DNA of 55,840 nt, from positions 1 through 55,840 of the forward strand of contig CANCMG010000016.1 in NCBI GenBank assembly GCA_947378965.1, read 5' to 3'. This document shows positions 10,322 to 18,467 of the stretch, in pieces. The DNA is from Alcaligenaceae bacterium. Lineage in GTDB: Bacteria; Pseudomonadota; Gammaproteobacteria; Burkholderiales; Burkholderiaceae_B. Under the pieces are notes generated by a model that saw nothing but the letters and a program-made list of their open reading frames with translations, was not told where the DNA came from and ran no database searches. The position numbers were made by a program, and so were the translations under genes. Position 1 is the first letter of the stretch. Each line of letters begins with the position of its first letter.

Positions 10322-11028
10322 CCGTGACCCCACACGGTTTGAATGTACGCGGGCTTTGAGGGATTTACCTCAATCAGTTTACGCAAGCGCGAAATTTGTA
10401 CGTCAAGGCTACGGTCATACGCAGCGTATTCACGCCCACGGGCAAGCTCCATCAGCTTTTCGCGCGAGATCGGTATCTTTGGGTGACGGCCAAAGACCTT
10501 CAGTACCGAAAATTCACCGGTTGTGATCGGTACGATATGACGATCGCGGGTTAGGGTGCGCGTGGCCAGATTGAGCTCAAAGGGCCCAAAGTAGATGGCT
10601 TCGTGAGCGTAACTGGGGGCACCTGGGTGCTCGTCGCTGCCACGCCGACGCAAAATTGCTTTGATACGAGCTAAGAGTTCGCGCGGATTAAAGGGCTTGG
10701 AGATGTAATCATCTGCGCCCATTTCGAGGCCAATGATGCGATCGATTTCTTCGGCGCGGGCTGTGAGCATAATCAGCGGGGTGTTATCGTGATTGCCGCG
10801 CAGGCGACGGCAAATCGATAAGCCATCCTCGCCTGGCAGTATTAAGTCAAGCACCAATAAATCAATGTGTTCGCGATGCCAGATTTTGCTCATCTCTTGG
10901 CCATCTTCTGCTGTTAGTACGCTAAAACCTTGATCGGTAAGATATCGACGTAATAAATCACGTAGGCGCGGGTCGTCATCGACGACTAGAATTTTGCGCA
11001 CGATGGGGGAGGGTAAGATATTCATCAT
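10291..11028 (-). CDS. ompR: OmpR-family response regulator (OmpR/RisA type)
   Basis: DNA-binding response regulator of about 245 residues: receiver domain with the acidic pocket in [10 protein letters not shown], phospho-accepting Asp in [13 protein letters not shown], switch Thr in MLTARAE and Lys in [11 protein letters not shown] winged-helix output domain ends in WGHGYVF. The receiver sequence resembles Bordetella RisA. Start is one of two tandem ATGs (11028/11025); the 69 codons open further upstream lack any family similarity. No histidine kinase gene is adjacent: downstream is ispF in opposite orientation, so its sensor must be elsewhere or absent. Confidence 0.93.
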   Translation of the reverse strand: MMNILPSPIVRKILVVDDDPRLRDLLRRYLTDQGFSVLTAEDGQEMSKIWHREHIDLLVLDLILPGEDGLSICRRLRGNHDNTPLIMLTARAEEIDRIIGLEMGADDYISKPFNPRELLARIKAILRRRGSDEHPGAPSYAHEAIYFGPFELNLATRTLTRDRHIVPITTGEFSVLKVFGRHPKIPISREKLMELARGREYAAYDRSLDVQISRLRKLIEVNPSKPAYIQTVWGHGYVFIPDGGL

Positions 11029-11342
11029 ATAAAACACTCGCTTTTTAAGGCAAGGGGAGACCAACAGTCGGACAGAAACTGTGCAAGACCGCACCATACC
11101 GGATTTGTTACAAGGTTTTGTAAGAGCTGAGCTATGCTTAAAGGGTTGTAACAAATAGTTACAAATGCAAGCGAGAAGGCGAGAGAAAACTTGGATGAGA
11201 TGGAGCGAGTTCACGTGCCTCCATTCAAGCTGCACGAAAGCAATTTTTAATTACGATAAAACGCGATTCACGCACTGAACCGATGATTTGCTAGCGCAAG
11301 TGGCTGACAAAGAATTTGCTCAACACGTAAGGGACAACCCAG
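11029..11342. other. Divergent intergenic region between ompR and aconitase genes
   Basis: 314 bp without a gene. It contains the TTGTAAC/GTTACAA palindrome annotated separately and a further GTTACA half-site at 11107-11112. At its end a ribosome-site-like TAAGGGA (11328-11334) lies 8 bp before the aconitase ATG. No convincing -35/-10 pair could be fixed for either gene. Confidence 0.6.
11146..11164. promoter_or_regulatory. 19-bp perfect palindrome, candidate operator
   Basis: TTGTAACAAATAGTTACAA is a perfect inverted repeat with 7-bp arms and a 5-bp centre. A related everted pair (GTTACA at 11107 and TTGTAA at about 11118) lies about 40 bp away. Position 118 bp upstream of the regulator's start suggests autoregulation or control of the aconitase gene. 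GTAACA-type half-sites are also seen in known OmpR boxes. Binding is inferred, not shown. Confidence 0.45.
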
Positions 11343-14063
11343 ATGTTTCAAGCTAGCCATTTACGTCGAACTCTTGAAGTGAGCGGAAAACAGTACGATT
11401 ATTTCAGTCTGCCCGAAGCCCAGCTGGCCGGGTTGCGCGAGCTGAATAGCCTACCCTACACCTTGCGGATTTTGCTTGAGAATTTGTTGCGACATCAGGC
11501 GCTAAACGAGTGCTCGGTTCAGTCGGTTGACGTGATGCAACTTGTGTCGCAACTGGTGTCGCGCCAAGCCGACTGTGTGATTGAGTTCAGACCCGCACGC
11601 GTGTTGATGCCTGAATCGTCTGGACTCACCTTGATGGGTGATCTAGCCGCGATGCGCGATGCAATGACTGCCTTGGGTGGTGATCCAGCGTTGATTAATC
11701 CTAGCGTCGCAATGGATTTTGTCGTTGATCATTCTGTGATGGTGGAAGACTCGGGTAAGCCGACCTCGCTTGAGCACAACATGAAGATTGAGTTTGAGCA
11801 AAATCGTGAGCGTTACGAATTTTTGCGTTGGTGTAGTCAGGCGTTTGACGGCGTGCGTGTGTTTCCGCCAGGCTCTGGGATTTTGCATCAGATTAACCTA
11901 GAGTTTTTAGGCAAAGTGGTTTGGACCAAAGAGCATCAAGGTCGCCAGTTGGCGTTTCCTGATTCGTTGATTGGGATGGATAGCCATACCGCGATGATCA
12001 ATGCCTTAGGGGTGGTGGGATGGGGTGTCGGTGGTTTTGAAGGTGGTGCAGTCGCCTTGGGTGAACCGGTCTCTGTGCCAATCCCAGAAGTTGTTGGCTG
12101 TCAATTGAGCGGTGCTTTGCAGCCCGGTGTCACCTCGACTGACTTGGTGCTGACCATCACACAACGTCTGCGTAGCGAAGAGGTGATTGGACGGTTCATT
12201 GAGTACTTTGGTGCAGGTGTGGATGCCCTGACGTTGCCTGAACGGGCAACTGTCTCAAATATGACCCCCGAGTGTGGCGCCACCATGAGTTTTTTTCCGG
12301 TGGATCAAGAGACGCTTCGTTATCTGACTGTCTCGGGGCGCAGCGCTGAACAAGTTGCCTTGGTCAAGGCCTACTGTCAGGCGCAAGGTTTGTGGCGAGA
12401 CGCTCAGACGTTGACGCCACGCTACGCTAAAGTCATTCAGATTGATTTGTCTGCAGTGGTGCCTAGCATGGCGGGCCCGAGTCGCCCAGATGCGCGGGTT
12501 GATCTCGGGGGGGTCGCTCAAGCGTTTCATCACGCGATTGCTACGAAGAAGACGTCTGCGCCTGTTCTGGTGCAAGGTCAATCGGCCTCACAGTCAGCTC
12601 AAGTAGCGGATGCGCCAGGGCATGGCGATGACCTTGACGATGGCTCGGTGGTCATCGCCGCCATCACAAGTTGCACCAACACCTCTAACCCGGCGGTGAT
12701 GATCGGTGCGGGCTTGCTCGCCCGTAACGCGCGTCGTCGTGGATTGAGGCCAAAGCCTTGGGTGAAAACGTCGTTATCCCCGGGTTCGCGTGTAGTGGCC
12801 GATTATTTAAAGGTCTCGGGTTTGCAAGCAGAGCTAGATGCCTTAGGCTTTAACGTCGTAGGCTTTGGTTGCATGAGTTGCATGGGAAACTCTGGTCCAC
12901 TGCCCGAGCCGATTTTAAAAGCAATTGAAACCCGACAGTTAGCTACAGTGGCGGTGTTGTCGGGCAATCGTAATTTTGATGCGCGCGTGCATAACAGCGT
13001 ACAAGTCAACTTTTTAGCTTCGCCGCCCTTGGTGGTGGCGTATTCACTGACGGGCTCCATACACACCGATTTAACACAACAGCCATTAGGGCACGACGAG
13101 CAAGGTGCGGCGGTATATCTGAAAGATATTTGGCCCGCTCCTGAAGACATTCGCGCCATGATCGAACGCTATGTTGAGCCTCATTTGTACCAAGAGCGCT
13201 ATCAAACTATTTTTGAAGGTTCGCCACAATGGCGAGAACTGACCAGCGCGACCGGAAAAATTTACGACTGGAATCCTGAGAGTCTATTTATTCAACGACC
13301 ACCATATTTTGATGGGATGACGCGCGAGGTACCTGCGCACGAAGATATTGTGGGCGCGCGCGTGCTTGGCATGTTTGGCGATATGCTGACAACCGACCAT
13401 ATTTCGCCGATCGGCAAGTTTTCTGTGCAGACGCCCGCTGGCGAGTATCTACAGTCTTTGGGGGTTGCCCCTGCAGATTTTGTCAATTATGGGGCGCGTC
13501 GCTTAAATCACCAAGTCATGATGCGCGGTACGTTTGCAAACGTGCGCCTGCATAATGAATTGACTCCAGACGTGCAGGGCAGTTCTACCTTGCATATGCC
13601 TAGCAAAGAGCCGATGTCAATTTACGCGGCAGCACAACGCTATCGCGAAGAGGGTGTCCCCTTAGTGATTGTCGGCGGTAAAGAATACGGCGCTGGGTCA
13701 TCGCGCGACTGGGCTGCCAAAGGTACGGGTTTGCTTGGTGTACGCGCCGTGATCGCTGAGTCACTTGAGCGGATTCATCGTTCAAATTTGGTGAGCATGG
13801 GCGTGTTGCCACTGCAATTTTTAAACGGCGATACTCGACAGTCGCTTGGTTTGAACGGCGCCGAAACCTTTGATATTCGTGGGTTAAAACAAGGCCTCAA
13901 GGCGCGCGATCAGCTCGACTGCCTAATCAGGTATGAAGATGGTCGTTCGCAAACAATCCGTTTGTTGGTGCGTCTAGAGAGCGACGTTGAAGCAGAGTAT
14001 TACCGGCATGGTGGTATTTTGCAGTGCGTGCTGAGGGCTCGTTTAGAACAGGCGTCTGTCTAG
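11343..14063 (+). CDS. acnA: Aconitate hydratase, AcnA family (divergent)
   Basis: [4Fe-4S] hydro-lyase of the citrate cycle type, 906 residues, close to E. coli AcnA. The three cluster cysteines are present: one in AAITSCTNTSNPAVM and two in VGFGCMSCMGNSGP. Other family blocks are DHSVM, PPGSGILHQINLE, SGNRNFDARVH, KEYGAGSSRDWAAKG and ESLERIHRSNL. It departs from typical AcnA in usually invariant places: MDSHTAM instead of TDSHTTM, and PESSGLT in place of the QDFTGVP block. It could therefore be a paralogue with a related substrate (for example a methylated or substituted citrate) rather than the housekeeping aconitase. Confidence 0.85.
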   Translation: MFQASHLRRTLEVSGKQYDYFSLPEAQLAGLRELNSLPYTLRILLENLLRHQALNECSVQSVDVMQLVSQLVSRQADCVIEFRPARVLMPESSGLTLMGDLAAMRDAMTALGGDPALINPSVAMDFVVDHSVMVEDSGKPTSLEHNMKIEFEQNRERYEFLRWCSQAFDGVRVFPPGSGILHQINLEFLGKVVWTKEHQGRQLAFPDSLIGMDSHTAMINALGVVGWGVGGFEGGAVALGEPVSVPIPEVVGCQLSGALQPGVTSTDLVLTITQRLRSEEVIGRFIEYFGAGVDALTLPERATVSNMTPECGATMSFFPVDQETLRYLTVSGRSAEQVALVKAYCQAQGLWRDAQTLTPRYAKVIQIDLSAVVPSMAGPSRPDARVDLGGVAQAFHHAIATKKTSAPVLVQGQSASQSAQVADAPGHGDDLDDGSVVIAAITSCTNTSNPAVMIGAGLLARNARRRGLRPKPWVKTSLSPGSRVVADYLKVSGLQAELDALGFNVVGFGCMSCMGNSGPLPEPILKAIETRQLATVAVLSGNRNFDARVHNSVQVNFLASPPLVVAYSLTGSIHTDLTQQPLGHDEQGAAVYLKDIWPAPEDIRAMIERYVEPHLYQERYQTIFEGSPQWRELTSATGKIYDWNPESLFIQRPPYFDGMTREVPAHEDIVGARVLGMFGDMLTTDHISPIGKFSVQTPAGEYLQSLGVAPADFVNYGARRLNHQVMMRGTFANVRLHNELTPDVQGSSTLHMPSKEPMSIYAAAQRYREEGVPLVIVGGKEYGAGSSRDWAAKGTGLLGVRAVIAESLERIHRSNLVSMGVLPLQFLNGDTRQSLGLNGAETFDIRGLKQGLKARDQLDCLIRYEDGRSQTIRLLVRLESDVEAEYYRHGGILQCVLRARLEQASV

Positions 14064-14123
14064 TGTCTAAGGGGCGATGACTGCTCCATGCGCATCAATT
14101 CAGGTGACACACGGTAATGAGAC

Positions 14124-14159
14124 GACGCAGCGTACTGAGAAGACGCAGCGTACTGAGAA
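14124..14159. repeat. 18-bp tandem repeat, two perfect copies
   Basis: GACGCAGCGTACTGAGAA occurs twice head to tail (14124-14141 and 14142-14159) in the 256-bp gap after the aconitase gene. The rest of this gap shows nothing I can name apart from a ribosome site AGGTGAG (about 14308-14314) before the next gene. Confidence 0.85.
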
Positions 14160-14319
14160 TTCAGTGATTTTGTAACCAACTGACATTTGTTTTTAAGGCC
14201 TTAAGCGGTGTCTGGCTAAATCGTACAGGCTTTCTAGGTCTACACTGAAGGTGTTTAGCTTACAAGGTTGCTGTGGCTTGCTTGCAGGTATTGCTTGTAT
14301 TTCGATTAGGTGAGTACAT

Positions 14320-15408
14320 ATGGGTCGGCAAACGTTTTGGTCTGCGTGTTTTGGGGTTTCGTGGCTCTTCGTGGCGAATGTGTGGGCACAAACGCCGGCT
14401 ACGCCTTTGCCGGTCGCTCAAAGCGCTGCCCCGCTGATGACGCCCCTTGCTCAAGCGCCAGGGCAACCTGTTAACCCGCCCAGCGGCCAAGTCAATATTA
14501 TCTCTCTACCCGAATTGCAAGCCTTAATCGCACCGGTGGCGTTATATCCCGATGGGTTGCTTGCCCAGATGCTGATGGCAGCGACGTACCCGCTTGAAGT
14601 TGCCGCGGCTACGATTTGGCTGCAGAACAATCGCTTAACCGGTAGTGCGTTTGAGGCGGCCCTGGCGCAGCAGCGCTGGGATAATAGTGTGAAGTCCTTA
14701 GTGCATTTTCCTGAGGCGTTAAAGCTGTTGGGTAATCAACTTGAATGGACCCACCGTTTGGGTGATGCCTATTTGGTACAGCCCTCTGAGTTGATGCAGG
14801 CAGTACAAGCGTTACGTTCACACGCGCGACAGACTGGAAATTTGCAATCGGGCACGCAGATGGTGGTCTCAACCGACCCCCTTTCAAATATCATCATCAT
14901 GCCGACCAACCCAGACATTGTGTACGTGCCTACGTACAACCCCACGGTGGTGTACGGCCCCTGGCCGTATCCAGCTTATCAGCCCTATGCGGTCTATAAC
15001 CCGGGTTGGGGGGCGATGGCCTTTGGCGTTGGCGTTGGCGTGGGGGTTGCCCTATGGGCTACGCCTTACTGGGGTTATGGCTCAATTTATATTAATAACG
15101 GCTATTACAACCGCTTTAATACCTTGTATAACGCGCCGGGCTACCGTTATCCTGCGCGCGTAGGTGGGGCGAGCTACTGGGCCTATAACGGTGCACACCG
15201 CTACAACGTCCCGTATCGTTATCCTAACCATGGCGTGACGCCCGCCGCGCAACAGCACTTGAATCAAGCGCGACAACACGCACAGCAATACGTGCCTAGC
15301 CCTGGCGGTGGCGCCCGGGCGGTTCAGGCAACGGGCAATCACAACGGCGTGCGCCCTGCGACCACGTCGAACGCAAATGGCGGGCGCAACGGTTCGCGTC
15401 GCCACTGA
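14320..15408 (+). CDS. DUF3300 domain secreted protein
   Basis: 362 residues with an N-terminal signal peptide (hydrophobic to about 20, likely cleavage after VWA). The central part carries the DUF3300 core (PELQALIAPVALYPDGLLAQMLMAATYP and later NPDIVYVPTYNPTVVYGPWPYP). The C-terminal third is rich in Tyr, Asn, Gly and Pro, and ends in a low-complexity Gln/Ala/Asn/Gly tail. It is probably periplasmic or cell-surface associated. The function of the family is unknown. It stands alone, with a good ribosome site and no operon partner. Confidence 0.8.
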   Translation: MGRQTFWSACFGVSWLFVANVWAQTPATPLPVAQSAAPLMTPLAQAPGQPVNPPSGQVNIISLPELQALIAPVALYPDGLLAQMLMAATYPLEVAAATIWLQNNRLTGSAFEAALAQQRWDNSVKSLVHFPEALKLLGNQLEWTHRLGDAYLVQPSELMQAVQALRSHARQTGNLQSGTQMVVSTDPLSNIIIMPTNPDIVYVPTYNPTVVYGPWPYPAYQPYAVYNPGWGAMAFGVGVGVGVALWATPYWGYGSIYINNGYYNRFNTLYNAPGYRYPARVGGASYWAYNGAHRYNVPYRYPNHGVTPAAQQHLNQARQHAQQYVPSPGGGARAVQATGNHNGVRPATTSNANGGRNGSRRH

Positions 15409-15488
15409 GCGCGGGTAGAATTAAGTGTGCACCCGTATAAAAAACCGTGTACCGAAAACATAAAATAATCACACCGAGACAGACAAAC

Positions 15489-16493
15489 ATGAAAAACAAA
15501 TCTCTTCAGTTATTGACAACTCTTGTGTTGCTCGTGTGTGCGAGTACCGTGCGAGCCGAAGTCAGTGAGTTACGTGTCCCTCTTGGCGCGGGTGGCTTTG
15601 GTTTTTTGCCCCTGCACATGATGAAAGCAAACAATCTGATTGAGAAGCATGCAGAGCAGGCTGGCGTTAAAGTCAAAGTGAACTGGTCAAACATTGGTGG
15701 GCCCGCCGGCATGATTGATGCCTTACTGTCGGGCTCGGCCGATTTTATTTCGGCAGGCCCGCCGTCGTTTTTGATTTTGTGGGATAAGACGAAAGGTAGC
15801 GCCAATGTGAAGGGCGTGGCCTCGATGAGTTCGATGCCAATGCGTTTGAATACTCGAGCCGAACATTTGCAGTCGATCGATAACCTCAAGGCCGGCGACA
15901 AAATCGCCGTGACCTCAGTCAAGTCGTCTATCCCTTCGATTGTGATGCAGATGTACGCAGTAAAAAAATACGGTAAAGCAGAGGCGTTTAGATTTGACCC
16001 TTACACCGTGACCATGAACCATTCTGATGCTGCGGCGGCGTTACTGTCAGGCAAAACTATTTCAGCTCACTTTGCCTCAGCGCCGCTTGATCAGCGCGAA
16101 CTCAAAGAGCCGGGTGTGCGCACGATCATGAATTCGGATGATGTGATGGGCGGCTCGACCACCTTCACAATGATCTCAACAACGCAAAAATTTCAAGACC
16201 AAAATCCCAAGGTCTATGCGGCCTTTGTGAAGGCGTTGAAAGAGGCGCAAACCCTGATCATGCAAGATAAAGACGCTGCGGTAAAGGTCTTGCTCGACTC
16301 GATGGGCGGTGGGGCAGGGTCGACTAGCGATATGTTGGCCATCTTGAACGACCCCAGCACTAAATATACGCTGCAACCCGAAAACGTCATGAAATATGCC
16401 TTATTCATGCACGAGATCGGTTCGCTTAAAAATCGGCCCGCAGCAATCGGTGATTTATTTTTAAGCGGAGCCGACGTGAGCGCGGGCAACTAA
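15489..16493 (+). CDS. NitT/TauT-type ABC transporter substrate-binding protein
   Basis: Periplasmic ligand-binding component, 334 residues from ATG 15489. A signal peptide ends near VRA at about residue 22. The mature part has the NMT1/THI5-like fold pattern (LRVPLGAGGFGFLPLHMMKANNLIEKHA, then SGSADFISAGPPSFL), as in sulfonate, nitrate and pyrimidine-precursor binding proteins. The ligand cannot be read from sequence. The gene runs toward the permease/ATPase pair on the opposite strand and ends 38 bp from the permease stop, an unusual tail-to-tail arrangement for one transporter. Confidence 0.85.
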   Translation: MKNKSLQLLTTLVLLVCASTVRAEVSELRVPLGAGGFGFLPLHMMKANNLIEKHAEQAGVKVKVNWSNIGGPAGMIDALLSGSADFISAGPPSFLILWDKTKGSANVKGVASMSSMPMRLNTRAEHLQSIDNLKAGDKIAVTSVKSSIPSIVMQMYAVKKYGKAEAFRFDPYTVTMNHSDAAAALLSGKTISAHFASAPLDQRELKEPGVRTIMNSDDVMGGSTTFTMISTTQKFQDQNPKVYAAFVKALKEAQTLIMQDKDAAVKVLLDSMGGGAGSTSDMLAILNDPSTKYTLQPENVMKYALFMHEIGSLKNRPAAIGDLFLSGADVSAGN

Positions 16494-16531
16494 GGCTAGC
16501 GGTTGCGGCAACTCAGGCATGAGGCCCTAAG

Positions 16532-17410
16532 TTAGGTCTGCATGCCCCATTTGCGGATTGTGGCGCGTTCGATCACTTTGAAGATAAAGTTTTCGACAAT
16601 GAGCCCGATAAAAATCACCATGAAGAGCCCAGCAAACACACTGGGTATTTCAAGCATATTTTTATTTTGGTAAATAAACCAACCTAAACCGCCTGAGCCA
16701 GAACTGACGCCAAAGACCAGCTCGGCAGCGATCAGGGTGCGCCAGGCAAAGGCCCAGCCCATTTTGAGCCCCGCTAAGATGCTTGGAAACGCGGCTGGGA
16801 TCAAAATACTTCGCACGTAGGCAAAGCCAGTTAACCCATAGTTGCGGCCAACCATCCGCATGGTCAGTGATACTGACATAAAGCCCGAGTGGGTATTAAG
16901 TGCAACAGCCCACAGCACAGAATGGATCAGTACAAAGACCAAGCTGCCCTCGCCCAAGCCAAACCAGATCAATGCTAGGGGCAGCAACGCAATAGCCGGT
17001 AAGGGGTTGAACATCGCGGTGAGTGTTTCAAGGATGTCGGTGCCGATGCGGGTCGTGATGGCTAATACCGTGAGCACGGCTGCCAGAGCAATCCCGCAGG
17101 CATAACCAATCAACAACACGTTGATCGATGTCCACGCTTTGGCCAGTAGGCCGCCTGACATCATGCCGGTGAATAGCGCCTGCATCGTCGCTGAAAACGT
17201 TGGAAACAGTAGTTCGTTGTTTAAGTGCTGGGCATAGATCTGCCAAACTGCGGCAAGTGCGGCTAACAATAAAACGCGACGCAAGGCCGTGTTGTTGCCC
17301 AGACGTTCAGGCAGCGACAGAGGTTTTTCAACAACTCCGACGGCGCTGTAAGGCTCAGGCGTGCGATAGATTTCTGGGCGCGTGCCCGCTTCGACCGGGT
17401 GCTTAGCCAT
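16532..17410 (-). CDS. NitT/TauT-type ABC transporter permease
   Basis: 292-residue inner-membrane permease of the SsuC/TauC class. An N-terminal hydrophilic segment of ~40 residues is followed by about six hydrophobic helices. The binding-protein-dependent transport motif (EAA-like loop) lies around GRNYGLTGFAYVRSILIPAAFPSILAGLKMG. Its start overlaps the end of the upstream ATPase gene by 8 bp, so both are co-translated. Pairs with the binding protein at 15489-16493 by location; substrate unknown. Confidence 0.9.
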   Translation of the reverse strand: MAKHPVEAGTRPEIYRTPEPYSAVGVVEKPLSLPERLGNNTALRRVLLLAALAAVWQIYAQHLNNELLFPTFSATMQALFTGMMSGGLLAKAWTSINVLLIGYACGIALAAVLTVLAITTRIGTDILETLTAMFNPLPAIALLPLALIWFGLGEGSLVFVLIHSVLWAVALNTHSGFMSVSLTMRMVGRNYGLTGFAYVRSILIPAAFPSILAGLKMGWAFAWRTLIAAELVFGVSSGSGGLGWFIYQNKNMLEIPSVFAGLFMVIFIGLIVENFIFKVIERATIRKWGMQT

Positions 17411-18206
17411 GCTGCACCTCGTGTTGTTGCGCGCCTTGGTTGGTAAACAACATATCGTTAATTTTTTCTTCTAGTTCTTTTTCAGCTGCTGCGTCTGAAT
17501 GATGTCGAGGCAAGCTGTTGATTTCAGCCTTGACCTGCCCTGGATGTGGCGTCAGCAGCAAGATGCGATTGCCCAGACGAATCGCCTCGGGGATTGAGTG
17601 TGTGACGAACAAGACGGTAAAGTGTGTGTCGTCCCACAGTTGCATCAATTCATCTTGCATTTTGCGACGGGTCAGTGAATCAAGCGCGGCGAAAGGTTCA
17701 TCCATTAACAGAATGTCTGGTTCCATCGCCATGCCGCGTGCAATCGAGACGCGTTGTTTCATACCGCCCGATAAGGTGTGTGGATAGCTATTGGCAAACT
17801 TTGAGAGATTGACTTTTTCGATGTAAGCGAGCGCACGTTCGCGCGCCGCCGCGCCCCGTAAGGTGCCACTTGCGGTCAGTGGAAACAGCACATTCTCGAG
17901 TACTGTTTTCCAGGGCAAGAGTTGATCGAACTCTTGAAACACCATCATGCGGTCTGGCCCTGGTTTGGTGACGGTCGTACCTTTGAGTTTGATCGAGCCT
18001 TCGACGGTGGGCATGTAGCCGCCCACTGCCTTGAGCAGCGATGATTTACCGCAACCAGAGGGCCCGAGCAGCACAAAGCGATCGGCCTCATAGACCTTGA
18101 GGTCAACGCGATAGGTCGCGGTCACCAAATGCTCGGTTGTTTTGTATTGCAGTGTGACGCCGTCGACTTCGAGCAGCGGCGGTTTGTGCTGGGTGCTGTC
18201 CTGCAT
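17403..18206 (-). CDS. NitT/TauT-type ABC transporter ATPase
   Basis: 267-residue ATPase of the SsuB/TauB class. Walker A GPSGCGKSS, Q-loop VFQEFDQLLPW, signature LSGGMKQR, Walker B ILLMDEPFAALD and switch His in FVTHSIPEA are all intact. First gene of a two-gene operon with the permease. Its upstream region holds the 36-bp repeat array at 18289-18434 shared with tsaB. Confidence 0.93.
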   Translation of the reverse strand: MQDSTQHKPPLLEVDGVTLQYKTTEHLVTATYRVDLKVYEADRFVLLGPSGCGKSSLLKAVGGYMPTVEGSIKLKGTTVTKPGPDRMMVFQEFDQLLPWKTVLENVLFPLTASGTLRGAAARERALAYIEKVNLSKFANSYPHTLSGGMKQRVSIARGMAMEPDILLMDEPFAALDSLTRRKMQDELMQLWDDTHFTVLFVTHSIPEAIRLGNRILLLTPHPGQVKAEINSLPRHHSDAAAEKELEEKINDMLFTNQGAQQHEVQHG

Positions 18207-18288
18207 ACAGGTCTCCCTCTTAGGCGACCAAGGTTAGCGGAAAACACGGGGGTTTGTCAGGGGTGCCCCATTTTGCTCTCGGCCAGAC

Positions 18289-18434
18289 GGTGATCTATCG
18301 GCTGTCTAGCGGCTCTTGGCTGAATCGGATTCACCGGCTGACGAGCGGCTCTTGGCTAAACCGGATCTATCGGCTGTCGAGCGGCTCTTGGCTGAACCGG
18401 ATTCACCGGCTGACGGGCAAGCTCTTGGCTGACG
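18289..18434. repeat. 36-bp tandem repeat array, about 3.8 copies
   Basis: Units begin CGGCTGTC or CGGCTGACG and contain GCTCTTGGCT. Copies lie at 18299-18334, 18335-18370, 18371-18406 and a partial, diverged copy at 18407-18434. 18289-18298 resembles the end of a preceding unit. Units 1 and 3 end in ATTCAC and unit 2 in ATCTAT, so a 72-bp higher-order period is visible. It occupies most of the 261-bp divergent gap between the ABC ATPase gene and tsaB and ends 33 bp before the tsaB ATG. Confidence 0.9.
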
Positions 18435-18467
18435 TTTCAAGCGCGTGCAAGCTAATACAATACGGAT

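Noticed and set aside
18289-18434. Possible CRISPR array
   Set aside because: The repeats are directly contiguous with no unique spacers and no cas genes; the same holds for the array at 44405-44583.
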